This document shows positions 25,042-33,258 of a DNA stretch of 37,530 nt, piece by piece. Each line of letters starts with the position of its first letter. Position 1 is the first letter of the stretch. A program made the position numbers and the translations under genes. Source of the DNA: an uncultured Granulosicoccaceae bacterium (lineage in GTDB: Bacteria; Pseudomonadota; Gammaproteobacteria; Granulosicoccales; Granulosicoccaceae); NCBI GenBank assembly GCA_937927895.1, contig CALGKA010000080.1:1-37530 (forward strand). Reading direction: 5' to 3'. The notes below the pieces were generated by a model, which did not search any database, had not been told where the DNA came from, and saw only the letters and a list, made by a program, of their open reading frames with translations.

Positions 25042-28000
25042 ATGTATCGATTTATAAAATGGTTTACAAGCGTATTGTTGTTGCTTGTTTTTTGTATGCC
25101 GCTAGCAGCGCAAGATCTGCCAGAGCTTACGGATCGTACCGCGCAATCACTTCGCGGTCTCAATAATGATGTTAGCGTTAAAATACTAGAGTCAGCAGAT
25201 TTTAATGGCGATGGTTTTGAAGATATTGTTATAGCGCGTTGGGATACAGACCCGGTTCTACTGATTAATGATGCGGGTGTTCTTAGCAACAGTACGGAAG
25301 CGTTTATCATTGATCCCTCGATGGCCGCCAATAGTAATTATGTTGAAGCGTTTGATGCTAATGCAGACGGCTTAGCAGATTTAGTATTTGCCAGATTAAA
25401 CCGCAGCCCGTGGTTATTGATTAACCGTGGCAATAACTCACAAGGTGAGTGGCTAGGCTTTGTAGAGGGGCGGAGCCTTGATATTGCCGGTAGCAGCTTG
25501 GTTATAGAATCGGGTGATGTCACGGGTGATGGTGCGCCAGATCTATTAGTGATAGAGGTTGAATTTAATACCAATAAGCTTTTAGTGAATGATGGCGTCG
25601 GTAACTTCAGTAACCAATCTGAAAAGTTAGGCGAGCTCGCTAATTTGCAACGTGGTCACTCAGCCTTATTGGATGATACAGACGCTGACGGTGATATCGA
25701 TATTGTCTACATTGAGTCTGATTTATTTTTATACGTTTATTACAACGATGGCGATGGCAATTTTAACAACCAGCAGCGGCAAACTTTTCAGAATTCAGAT
25801 GGTTTTGCCTATATTTTCGGGGCGGCCGATTTTAACGGTGATGGTCGCTTTGATTTTCGTCAATACTCAAATACAGCGCCAATGGCTGCAATGTCTACGG
25901 AGTTAAATACTACTACAGGCTTGCCGGTATTTTTATTAAGGCAAGATGCACCCATGACCCGTGGTAATCGTAAGCACGGTACCACTCATATGCGTGATAT
26001 CGATGGTGACGGTGATATCGACTACGTGCTCTCAAGCATGATGCGTAACTTTGGCGGATTGAATAATACCTTTGAAGGCATGCGCACAGAGCTTGTAATC
26101 AATGCTGGTGTGAATAGCGGTCTATTCATACCGTTTACCGGTGAAGACTGGGGTCGTGATGAATCAATGGATGCCAGAATTCTTGACGTAAACGGCGATG
26201 GCAATATGGATTTATTCGTCGCACATCAACGTCGATACGGTGTGTACCTGAATAACGCACCAAGTAAAATAGTAGAGCTGGAAGCATTGCAGGCGGCCCC
26301 TGCAGAGAGCGGTACAGCGGTAGCTGTTTCGGCTCAGTTATTAACCGGCACCGACGTTACCTATGAATGGGATTTTGGCGACGGTGAACTAGTAACCACT
26401 ACCAGTGCGAGCAATACCCATGTATACGATACACCTGGGCGTTACTTAATTAGCGTGACAGCGCGTAATGCACTAGGCAGTGATCAGGCAACTATTACCC
26501 ACCGTGTGCATGAGCCCTTAGTCGATGGGAAATCACAGTCTTCGACTTCAGTGATTATTGTTGGTGCAAATGCATGGATCGTTAACCCGGATCATAATAC
26601 TGTTTCGGTATTGAATATTGAAAATGGTCAGCGGTTGGCTGAAATTCCTGTTGGAATTGGGCCGCGTAACCTTATTGCAGTCGGTGAAAATGTCTGGGTA
26701 ACCAACAAAGATTCATCTAGCGTGTCGGTTGTTTCTATGAACGGTCTATCCGTAATAGATGAATTGCCGTTTAAAGCGGGCTCGCAGCCGCATGGCGTTG
26801 TCTCAAATGAAGCGGTGGTTTATGTGGTGCTTGAAGGCACTGGTGAGCTGGTTAAGCTTGATGCCGCTAGTAGATCAAAGATTGCACGTGTAGATGTTGG
26901 TAGGCATCCGCGGCATATAGCGATCAATGCTAGTGGTAGCCAATTGTATGTGTCGCGTTTTATTTCCTTGCCTGTTTCGGGTGAGAGTAGTCGGCAAGTC
27001 GGTACCGATGGCGGTGGTGTGTTAACCGTGGTGCGTGCCAATAACCTTGCTATAGCAAGCCGCATAGTGCTGCCTTATAATAATGTAGAAGATACTGATA
27101 CTAGTGCTAGAGGGATTCCCAATTATTTAATGGCGCCGGCTTTATCGCCTAATGGCCGGCATGCCTACATTGCGGCCAAGCTTGATAATATTTATCGAGG
27201 TTCAATGCGTGATGGAAATGCTCGAGAGCACAATATGCTTGTGCGCGGTCTTATGTCTACAGTAGACCTATCAGCTAGCGCCGAGATTCTCGATAACAGA
27301 ATAGACTTTGATAACAACAGTCCGCCAACTGCCATTGCAGTGGGTCCAACAGGGAATTATCTTTTTATTATTCATGAGGCCAGCAGGCAGCTTGAAATAT
27401 TTGATGTCTATGGCAGTGAAATAATATTCTCAACGGATGTAGGCTTTGCGCCACAGGGCCTGGCAATTTCCGATGATGGTACAAAGCTAATAGTCGATAA
27501 TATGTTGTCACGTAGTGTTTCGGTGTTTGATCTTACCGAACTGATGAGTGGCTTGTCAGATAATGCTATTTTAGTGCGAACGATAGATACTGTTAGCAAT
27601 GAAGTCTTAAGTCCTCAAGTGTTACAGGGCAAGCGCCTGTTTCATGATGCCGCGGATGCTGCCCTTACCGGTCAAAAGTATATTAGCTGTGCGGTCTGCC
27701 ACTCTGAAGGTGGCCACGATGGACGCACATGGGATTTTTCTGATGCCGGTGAGGGCTTACGCAATACAATAGACTTACGCGGCCGTGCTGGAATGGGGCA
27801 TGGCAACATTCACTGGACCGCCAACTTTGATGAAATACACGATTTTGAAAACGATATAAGAGAGATCTTTGACGGCACTGGTCTACTCACTGATGAAGAT
27901 TACATTCGAACATCGGGTATTTTAGATGCGTCTAACCCTAAAGAGGGTTTGAATGATCGCCTGGATGCACTGGCGGCCTTTGTATCATCACTTAATACAT

Positions 28001-29079
28001 TTGCAGATAGTCCTTACCGGGAGTCTGCAAACCGTAGGAGTGATGCCGCCGAACGCGGCCATAAAGTATTTAGACGTGCCAATTGCGCTAAGTGCCATAG
28101 TGGTGAAGAATTTACGGATAGTCCGCAACAGCAGTTTCACAACATAGGAACGGTTGATGCCGATACCGGCAGGCGGTTAGGGCAAGCGTTAGTTAGCAAC
28201 GGCATAGATACCCCTACGCTGCGGGGTCTTTGGCACGGTGCGCCTTATTTACATGATGGTTCAGCAGCTGATCTTACTACAGCCGTCAAAGCGCATAGGT
28301 CTTCTCAGGTAGGGTTTAATGTAAACAGCCTCAGTTCCATGGAGCTGAGTGATCTGGTCGCCTACTTATTGCAAATTGATCGCTCAGAGCCACTCGCTAC
28401 ATCTGACAATGACAATGATGGCGACGGGCAAATTAATTCGTTAGATAACGACGACGATAACGACTCAGTTGCCGATGCCATCGATAGCTTTCCGCTAGAT
28501 CCAACAGAAAGCGCTGATAACGACAAAGACAATATTGGTGATAATCAAGACGCTGACGACGATAACGACGGCGTGCCAGATAGCGTAGAAGATTCATACG
28601 CTTTAGATATTGATGGCGACGGTATCATCAATAGATTTGATTTAGATAGCGATGGCGACGGCATAACGGATGTAGAGGAGGCAGCTGGTATAGATCAAAG
28701 CCTGGATGGATTGATAGATAATGTAGCGTTGCGCGGTAGTTTAACCGCACCACCAGATACAGATGCTGACAGCCTGCCAGATCTGTATGATCTTGAAAGC
28801 ACCAACCCACAAAACAACCTTGCAGGCCCGTTTGACATAGCCAACGGCCGCTGGCAATCACTGGACACAAACGCAAACGGCCGTCTAGATCCACAAGACA
28901 ACGGTTACATAGATAGCAACAACGATGGCGCCGACGACAGAACCATATTCAAAAGCCTGAAAGTTGGTGGTTCAGGCGGCTGCGTAATAAGTAAATCACC
29001 AGGCTCTAAGCACGACCCAGCCTTCAGCATAATATTGCTGCTTATATTCGCCAACCTATACAGACGCAGAGTGGCATAA
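25042..29079 (+). CDS. Giant exported multi-domain di-heme protein with C-terminal sorting tail (1345 aa)
   Basis: Domains in order: signal peptide (1-23); FG-GAP/VCBS-type calcium-binding repeats (about 40-410; D-x-N-x-D-G motifs such as DFNGDGFED and DVNGDGNMD); one PKD domain (about 415-490, YEWDFGDGE); a YVTN-type beta-propeller (about 495-845, VNPDHNTVSVLNIENGQRLA, VWVTNKDSSSVSVVS); and a di-heme peroxidase/MauG-like domain with CAVCH (883-887) and CAKCH (1015-1019). Then come thrombospondin-type-3 Asp-rich repeats (about 1125-1230, DNDNDGDGQINSLDNDDDND) and a tail GGSGGC…DP, membrane helix, RRR. That tail resembles JDVT/GlyGly-type C-terminal protein-sorting signals, so the protein is probably anchored or processed at the surface. 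It is translationally close to the CHRD/cytochrome gene. The electron donor and substrate are unknown. Confidence 0.85.
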   Translation: MYRFIKWFTSVLLLLVFCMPLAAQDLPELTDRTAQSLRGLNNDVSVKILESADFNGDGFEDIVIARWDTDPVLLINDAGVLSNSTEAFIIDPSMAANSNYVEAFDANADGLADLVFARLNRSPWLLINRGNNSQGEWLGFVEGRSLDIAGSSLVIESGDVTGDGAPDLLVIEVEFNTNKLLVNDGVGNFSNQSEKLGELANLQRGHSALLDDTDADGDIDIVYIESDLFLYVYYNDGDGNFNNQQRQTFQNSDGFAYIFGAADFNGDGRFDFRQYSNTAPMAAMSTELNTTTGLPVFLLRQDAPMTRGNRKHGTTHMRDIDGDGDIDYVLSSMMRNFGGLNNTFEGMRTELVINAGVNSGLFIPFTGEDWGRDESMDARILDVNGDGNMDLFVAHQRRYGVYLNNAPSKIVELEALQAAPAESGTAVAVSAQLLTGTDVTYEWDFGDGELVTTTSASNTHVYDTPGRYLISVTARNALGSDQATITHRVHEPLVDGKSQSSTSVIIVGANAWIVNPDHNTVSVLNIENGQRLAEIPVGIGPRNLIAVGENVWVTNKDSSSVSVVSMNGLSVIDELPFKAGSQPHGVVSNEAVVYVVLEGTGELVKLDAASRSKIARVDVGRHPRHIAINASGSQLYVSRFISLPVSGESSRQVGTDGGGVLTVVRANNLAIASRIVLPYNNVEDTDTSARGIPNYLMAPALSPNGRHAYIAAKLDNIYRGSMRDGNAREHNMLVRGLMSTVDLSASAEILDNRIDFDNNSPPTAIAVGPTGNYLFIIHEASRQLEIFDVYGSEIIFSTDVGFAPQGLAISDDGTKLIVDNMLSRSVSVFDLTELMSGLSDNAILVRTIDTVSNEVLSPQVLQGKRLFHDAADAALTGQKYISCAVCHSEGGHDGRTWDFSDAGEGLRNTIDLRGRAGMGHGNIHWTANFDEIHDFENDIREIFDGTGLLTDEDYIRTSGILDASNPKEGLNDRLDALAAFVSSLNTFADSPYRESANRRSDAAERGHKVFRRANCAKCHSGEEFTDSPQQQFHNIGTVDADTGRRLGQALVSNGIDTPTLRGLWHGAPYLHDGSAADLTTAVKAHRSSQVGFNVNSLSSMELSDLVAYLLQIDRSEPLATSDNDNDGDGQINSLDNDDDNDSVADAIDSFPLDPTESADNDKDNIGDNQDADDDNDGVPDSVEDSYALDIDGDGIINRFDLDSDGDGITDVEEAAGIDQSLDGLIDNVALRGSLTAPPDTDADSLPDLYDLESTNPQNNLAGPFDIANGRWQSLDTNANGRLDPQDNGYIDSNNDGADDRTIFKSLKVGGSGGCVISKSPGSKHDPAFSIILLLIFANLYRRRVA

Positions 29080-29395
29080 TCTTTTAAGGAAACCCACAAG
29101 CGTTAGCGTGGGACTGATTTGTACGAATTCTGATTTTGAATGATGTAGCTCGAACTATGAAATATTAGTTTTGTGCAGTTCGGCTCTGGATATGAAGTAT
29201 GGCGAGATTGGGGTGGTTAGTCCCACGCTAACGCTTGTGGGTTTCCGTTGTCGTGCTTTACTCGCAAAAGGCGGCATAGCTGATTGTGCACATTTCCATG
29301 CCTAAAAAAGCCCATGCATTACAATAGCGTGTGATCCACACGGTACCTAAGGCACACCAGTTAAACTGTCGTTTTCCACCGCACCAGTCACGTCA
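29080..29395. other. Intergenic stretch holding a REP-like inverted pair
   Basis: There is no gene here. The main content is the inverted repeat described separately (29088-29246). The remaining bases before mltA show no clear promoter or ribosome-binding site that I can support. Confidence 0.5.
29088..29246. repeat. REP-like element: perfect 28-bp inverted pair
   Basis: Arm one (29088-29115, beginning GGAAACCCACAAGCG) and arm two (29219-29246) are exact reverse complements over 28 bases, with 103 bases between. Each arm can itself fold (CCCAC…GTGGG). A diverged copy is at 32107-32134 with 23 of 28 bases the same. The short, palindromic, intergenic and dispersed nature and the paired inverted layout match repetitive extragenic palindromes (REP/BIME) mobilised by TnpA_REP (RAYT) transposases. 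Lying just after the 1345-aa gene, the pair could also end its transcript as a long cruciform. Confidence 0.85.
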
Positions 29396-30523
29396 TTGAA
29401 AATACTCCGACTCATCGTAATAACTGCACTAACAGCCTGGCTGCTAAGCGCGTGTAACTACCTCACTAAAAGAGAGCCCGGTATTGGCAAAGCGGTAGAG
29501 TGGTCTGATCTGCCCAATTGGAATGGTGATGCTGTTGAGCAGGCGTTTCTGGGCATTCAGGCACAGTGCCCGTTAATGGCTAACAAGCAAGACAACTGGA
29601 AGCCAATTTGCCGCGATGTTGCATCACTGGAAAAAGCAACACCTGCGCAGGTACGTGCGTTTCTGCAGCAGTATTTTACCCCGCATCGCATCTATGGTCA
29701 GTACGGCAAGCTTGAAGGATTGATCACCGGTTATTATGAACCGATACTCAATGGCAGTCTGACCAAAACAGAAAAATTTGCCTACCCGATTTATGCAGTG
29801 CCCGATGATATGCTCACCATAGAGCTGTCAGGTCTATATCCAAAGCTCGAAGGCATGCGTCTGCGCGGCAGGTTGGAGGGCAATAAAATTGTGCCGTTTC
29901 ACTCACGTGAAGTCATTGATGGAAAAGAACAGCCGCTGGCCGGTAAGGAGTTAGTCTGGATCGATGATCCTTACGGTTCCTTTTTTTTGCAAATTCAAGG
30001 TTCGGGTAGGGTGCGCTTAGACGATGACACCATAATGGGTGTTAACTATGCTGATCAGAACGGTCACCCGTACTTTGCCATAGGTAAGAAACTCGTAGAG
30101 ATGGGCGCCATAGAACTTAAAGACGTTAGCCTTTTTACTATTCGCAGATGGCTTGAAGAAAACCCAACGCGTGCAGATGAAGTAGTAAACACAAACCCAA
30201 GCTATGTATTTTTCCACCTACGTGAAGATATCAACGAAGGTCCGCGAGGGTCTCTAAATGTGCCACTGACGGCAGGGCGAAGTCTTGCGGTAGATAAGCG
30301 TGTGATCCCGTTGGGTACACCGGTATGGCTTGATACATCGCTGCCAGATGGCAGCGCATACCAACGATTAATGGTGGCACAAGATACCGGTGGTGCTATT
30401 AGTGGTCCGGTGCGTGCCGATGTTTTTTTTGGAACTGGCAGAAGTGCTGAGTTGCTGGCCGGTGAGATGAAACAAAAAGGTCGTCTGTATGCGTTGTTGC
30501 CGGTAGAAACAGGCGCTAAATAA
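29396..30523 (+). CDS. mltA: Membrane-bound lytic murein transglycosylase A
   Basis: A 375-residue lipoprotein that cleaves the MurNAc-GlcNAc bond of peptidoglycan to form 1,6-anhydro ends. The signal peptide ends in lipobox LLSAC (Cys20). MltA core blocks are EGLITGYYEPILNGS, WIDDPYGSFFLQIQGSGRVR, GHPYFAIGKKLVEMG and NPSYVFF. The 3D domain at the C-terminus carries AQDTGGAISGPVRADVFFG with the conserved aspartates (330 and 342). The start codon is TTG without a clear Shine-Dalgarno; no better start gives the lipoprotein signal. Single gene, flanked by REP-like DNA upstream and a hairpin downstream. Confidence 0.93.
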   Translation: MKILRLIVITALTAWLLSACNYLTKREPGIGKAVEWSDLPNWNGDAVEQAFLGIQAQCPLMANKQDNWKPICRDVASLEKATPAQVRAFLQQYFTPHRIYGQYGKLEGLITGYYEPILNGSLTKTEKFAYPIYAVPDDMLTIELSGLYPKLEGMRLRGRLEGNKIVPFHSREVIDGKEQPLAGKELVWIDDPYGSFFLQIQGSGRVRLDDDTIMGVNYADQNGHPYFAIGKKLVEMGAIELKDVSLFTIRRWLEENPTRADEVVNTNPSYVFFHLREDINEGPRGSLNVPLTAGRSLAVDKRVIPLGTPVWLDTSLPDGSAYQRLMVAQDTGGAISGPVRADVFFGTGRSAELLAGEMKQKGRLYALLPVETGAK

Positions 30524-30566
30524 GCCGAATATCGCCAAAATAGCGTTGAATTATACCGATTCGGCT
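30523..30566 (+). terminator. Hairpin after mltA
   Basis: AGCCGAAT (30523-30530) pairs with ATTCGGCT (30559-30566), with a small inner stem CGC/GCG. The arm begins at the mltA stop codon, and moderately T-rich sequence follows. Probably a terminator. Confidence 0.45.
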
Positions 30567-30648
30567 CTATATTTATAAGTTAACGAGAAGCGCTATAGTT
30601 AGATGTTGGTGGTTCTTTAAACAATAATAAAACGGAGGAGTAACAAGT

Positions 30649-31581
30649 ATGTTTGAATCTATGGGGTTAGCACTACTGGTTGGCGGTGCGGTATTGTTGC
30701 TGCTTTTCTTAAGGTCGTTTGTTCGCATTGTGCCGCAAAACGAAGCCTACATAGTCGAGCGACTAGGTAAGTATGATCGCACCTTGCTTGCAGGTTTTCA
30801 TATCACTATTCCAATCATTGAACGGGTAGCCTATAAACACTCTCTAAAAGAATTTGCGGTCGACGTTGCTTCGCAACAAGCTATTTCGCGCGACAACGTA
30901 CCATTAAGCATTGATGGCGTTTTATATCTTAAAATTATGGACCCCAAAGCCGCATCGTATGGTGTTGATAACCTACGCTTTGCTATAACGCAGTTGGCGC
31001 AGACCAGTATGCGTGCAGAGATTGGTAAGCTATCGCTCGATGATACCTTTGAGTCCAGAGAAAATATCAACGCGCGGGTGACCAACGCGATTGATGAAGC
31101 TTCAGGTGTGTGGGGTACCAAGGTACTGCGTTATGAAGTAAAAGACATTCAGCCACCTGCCAGTATTCTCGAAGAGATGGAAAAGCAGATGGGTGCAGAG
31201 CGAGAGCGGCGTGTAGCGGTAACCACCTCGGAAGGTTACAGACAGTCACAAATAAACCAGGCTGAGGGTGATCGTGAAGCACAAATTTTACGTGCCCAAG
31301 GTAGTGCGGAAAGCATGACTATTGAAGCCACAGCGCGTGCAGAAGCTATTCGAACTATCTCATCTGCAATCAACTCTGAGGGTGGGTCAGCGGCAGTTGC
31401 ACAACAACTAGCAGAGCAGTATGTAAGTGCATTTGATAAGTTGGCGCGTGAAGGAACAATAGCCTTGCTACCGGGTGATGGTAGTGATGTTTCCAGTATG
31501 GTGGCTAAAGCGTACACGGCATTTGATGCGTTACGCAGCAAAGTCGATAACAGCAACGCGGCATCGGGTGCAGTAAAATGA
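30649..31581 (+). CDS. SPFH/band 7 (stomatin-like) membrane protein
   Basis: A 310-residue member of the stomatin/prohibitin family (paraslipin, QmcA/YbbK type). It has one N-terminal membrane helix (about 4-28, LALLVGGAVLLLLFLRSFV), then the SPFH domain (VPQNEAYIVERLGKYDRTLL…GFHITIPIIERVAYKHSLKE), and a C-terminal Ala/Glu-rich coiled coil (QINQAEGDREAQILRAQGSA) for ring assembly. Such proteins form large membrane-microdomain rings and usually act with an NfeD-type partner, which is the next gene. A strong GGAGGAG precedes the ATG. The overlap with the next gene is four bases (ATGA). Confidence 0.92.
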   Translation: MFESMGLALLVGGAVLLLLFLRSFVRIVPQNEAYIVERLGKYDRTLLAGFHITIPIIERVAYKHSLKEFAVDVASQQAISRDNVPLSIDGVLYLKIMDPKAASYGVDNLRFAITQLAQTSMRAEIGKLSLDDTFESRENINARVTNAIDEASGVWGTKVLRYEVKDIQPPASILEEMEKQMGAERERRVAVTTSEGYRQSQINQAEGDREAQILRAQGSAESMTIEATARAEAIRTISSAINSEGGSAAVAQQLAEQYVSAFDKLAREGTIALLPGDGSDVSSMVAKAYTAFDALRSKVDNSNAASGAVK

Positions 31582-32021
31582 ACCCCTTCTGGTTGTTTTT
31601 GATTATTGGGGTAGGGCTACTGGCGGTAGAGCTGTTGGTATTTCAGTTTACAACCTTTTGGCTTTTCTTTGTCGGTATAGGTGCATTAATCGCCGCAGCA
31701 TTTGCATGGTTGGCCGGTGATGCCAGTTATCTTTCTACTACTCTGGTATTTTTAGTAGCGTCCGCCGTAGTGACCGCCGTGTTGTTTGTACCAATAAGAA
31801 AATGGCAAAAGCAGCCATCAGCCATTGCCGATAACAACGCAATCGGCCAGCGTGTCAAGGTAAAGCAAGCCATAAGTACAGAGCCAGGTGGTATAGTGTC
31901 CTGGTCAGGAAGCGATTGGCAAGCAGAACTTGCCACCGGCCAGGTAGAGCCCTTAAGCGTTGGTGATAACGCACGCGTAGTATCCATTGAAGGCATAAAG
32001 CTCTACGTCGAAAAGGCGTAG
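31578..32021 (+). CDS. NfeD-like membrane protein
   Basis: A 147-residue short NfeD (YbbJ type): two to three membrane helices in the first 75 residues (FWLFLIIGVGLLAVELLVFQ…FWLFFVGIGALIAAAFAWLA…TTLVFLVASAVVTAVLFVPI), then a cytoplasmic OB-fold domain (about 85-147) with the family block VSWSGSDWQAEL. It pairs with the SPFH protein encoded just upstream (ATGA overlap); together they are thought to organise or protect membrane domains. Confidence 0.9.
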   Translation: MNPFWLFLIIGVGLLAVELLVFQFTTFWLFFVGIGALIAAAFAWLAGDASYLSTTLVFLVASAVVTAVLFVPIRKWQKQPSAIADNNAIGQRVKVKQAISTEPGGIVSWSGSDWQAELATGQVEPLSVGDNARVVSIEGIKLYVEKA

Positions 32022-32045
32022 AGGTCTTACCGCAACCATTCGATT

Positions 32046-32065
32046 AGCGGTGCAATAGCACCGCT
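32046..32065 (+). terminator. Stem-loop after the SPFH/NfeD pair
   Basis: AGCGGTGC (32046-32053), loop AATA, GCACCGCT (32058-32065): a perfect 8-bp stem 24 bases after the NfeD stop. No T run follows, so it may work with Rho or only protect the mRNA end. Confidence 0.45.
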
Positions 32066-32106
32066 GGAAGTGGATCGATCACACTAGCAGAGAATTAAGC
32101 TCGCAA

Positions 32107-32134
32107 GGAAGCCCGCCAGCGTAAGCGAGGGACT
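32107..32134. repeat. Third REP-like copy (diverged)
   Basis: This 28-base unit (GGAAGCCCGCCAGCG…) differs at five positions from the arms at 29088-29115 and, like them, begins GGAA and ends GGGACT. It stands alone, without an inverted partner, between nfeD and the MarR gene. Confidence 0.75.
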
Positions 32135-32241
32135 ATAGGACCGGGAAGATTGATTCTCCATCTAGTCAAAATAATATCCTTGAGCCATCACTGGCAAGCC
32201 GCTCAGGCTAGAGGTAACCTGGAATTATAACCCCAAAACAC

Positions 32242-32273
32242 TTGCAATATACTTGAGTAATCACGTATATTGC
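32242..32273 (+). promoter_or_regulatory. MarR-type operator containing the promoter of the marR-like gene
   Basis: GCAATATAC (32244-32252) and GTATATTGC (32265-32273) are perfect inverted 9-mers. Overlapping them are a -35-like TTGCAA (32242-32247) and a -10-like TATATT (32266-32271), 18 bases apart. The ATG at 32278 lies only four bases after the palindrome. A repressor bound here would hide both promoter boxes, which is the standard design for MarR autoregulation. Confidence 0.6.
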
Positions 32274-32277
32274 AGTC

Positions 32278-32691
32278 ATGAGTCAGAAAAAAACCGAACT
32301 AGTATTTTCACTGTTAGCAGCTTCGAGCAAAATCGAAAGACGATTCGATCGAATCTTATCCAACGTTCGCGGCATTAGTTTCACTGAATATTTCTTACTA
32401 AAGCGCTTAAGCAGCCAAGCCAATAACGCCGCCACGCGTGTTGACCTGGCAGCACTAGTGCACTTAACACCTTCAGCGGTGACACGTGCGCTGAAACCAC
32501 TAGAGAAAATAGGCTATGTTCGCTCTAAGAAAAATGAGCGCGATGCGCGCCAGAGCCTGGCAACCTTAACTACCGCAGGTTCTGAGTTGCTCTCCGATGC
32601 AGACAGTATGTTGAGTGATGAAATTGCAGCGATGTCTATTTCTACAGCGAATCAAAAAGAACTTAAAGCGCTATTAGACGGTATTTTGTAG
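32278..32691 (+). CDS. MarR-family transcriptional regulator
   Basis: A 137-residue winged-helix protein. Pattern: N-terminal dimer helix (SLLAASSKIERRFDRIL), helix-turn-helix (VDLAALVHLTPSAVTRALKP, then LEKIGYVRS), the wing (NERDARQSLATLTTAGSELL) and a C-terminal dimer helix. The Asp-Arg wing motif (ERDAR) is typical. It probably represses its own promoter (palindrome just upstream) and perhaps nearby genes, in response to a ligand that cannot be told. No Shine-Dalgarno is present because the promoter sits directly before the ATG, so the mRNA may be leaderless. The P-loop gene follows by 37 bases. Confidence 0.88.
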   Translation: MSQKKTELVFSLLAASSKIERRFDRILSNVRGISFTEYFLLKRLSSQANNAATRVDLAALVHLTPSAVTRALKPLEKIGYVRSKKNERDARQSLATLTTAGSELLSDADSMLSDEIAAMSISTANQKELKALLDGIL

Positions 32692-32728
32692 TGCAAGCTC
32701 ATAAGCCCTAATAACGGATTGAAAATAC

Positions 32729-33223
32729 ATGGCGCGATTGGTTCTGGTATGTGGCCCTACAGGGGCCGGGAAGACAACTCACACATTATCTTTGTGTAAA
32801 GAGGTTAGGGCAATTCGATTTTCGATAGATCCTTGGATGCAAACCTTGTTCGCAAATGATATGGAATCTTTAGATTTTGATTGGATGATGGAGCGGGTTA
32901 ACCGTTGCTCTGATCAAATGTGGGAGGTTAGTGAGCAAGTATTAGCGCTCGACGGCAGTGTTGTTTTAGATCTAGGGTTCACAACTAAGGCACAAAGAGC
33001 AGTATTTTTTGACAAGGCAAAAGAGCTAGGTATCAACGCCGAACTGCACTACTTAGATGCGCCAAAGAATACCCGTCAGGCGCGGGTAGCTAAACGAAAT
33101 ACAGAAAAAGACCCGTCTGTTTATGCTTTTGAAGTGACCGATATGATGTTTGACTTTATGGAGCCAAGGTTTGAAGTGCCAGAAGCTGCTGAATTGATCC
33201 ATGGGTTGCGAGTTAATGCGTAG
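32729..33223 (+). CDS. P-loop ATPase/kinase-like protein (AAA_33 type)
   Basis: A 164-residue nucleotide-binding protein with a Walker A at 9-16 (GPTGAGKT) after a hydrophobic first strand (LVLVC). A likely Walker B-type strand is SVVLDLGFTTKAQR, and a lid-like region of basic residues follows (NTRQARVAKRNTEKDPSVYAF). The shape fits small kinases of the AAA_33/zeta-toxin/gluconate-kinase-like group, which phosphorylate small molecules. The substrate is unknown. It lies between a MarR regulator and hrpB on the same strand with short gaps (37 and 35 bases), so the three may form one transcription unit. Confidence 0.75.
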   Translation: MARLVLVCGPTGAGKTTHTLSLCKEVRAIRFSIDPWMQTLFANDMESLDFDWMMERVNRCSDQMWEVSEQVLALDGSVVLDLGFTTKAQRAVFFDKAKELGINAELHYLDAPKNTRQARVAKRNTEKDPSVYAFEVTDMMFDFMEPRFEVPEAAELIHGLRVNA

Positions 33224-33258
33224 AAAAAGCATGGCACTCATCGTACCGCCAACAAACA

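Noticed and set aside
28380..28700. Tandem DNA repeat or CRISPR-like array
   Set aside because: The repeated GAT/GAC/AAC pattern is coding for Asp-rich thrombospondin-type-3 repeats in frame with the large gene; repeat units are not identical at DNA level.
24208..29079. Methanobactin-type MbnP/MbnH pair
   Set aside because: The CHRD and YVTN/TSP3 architecture does not match the four-Cys MbnP protein or the compact MbnH di-heme enzyme.
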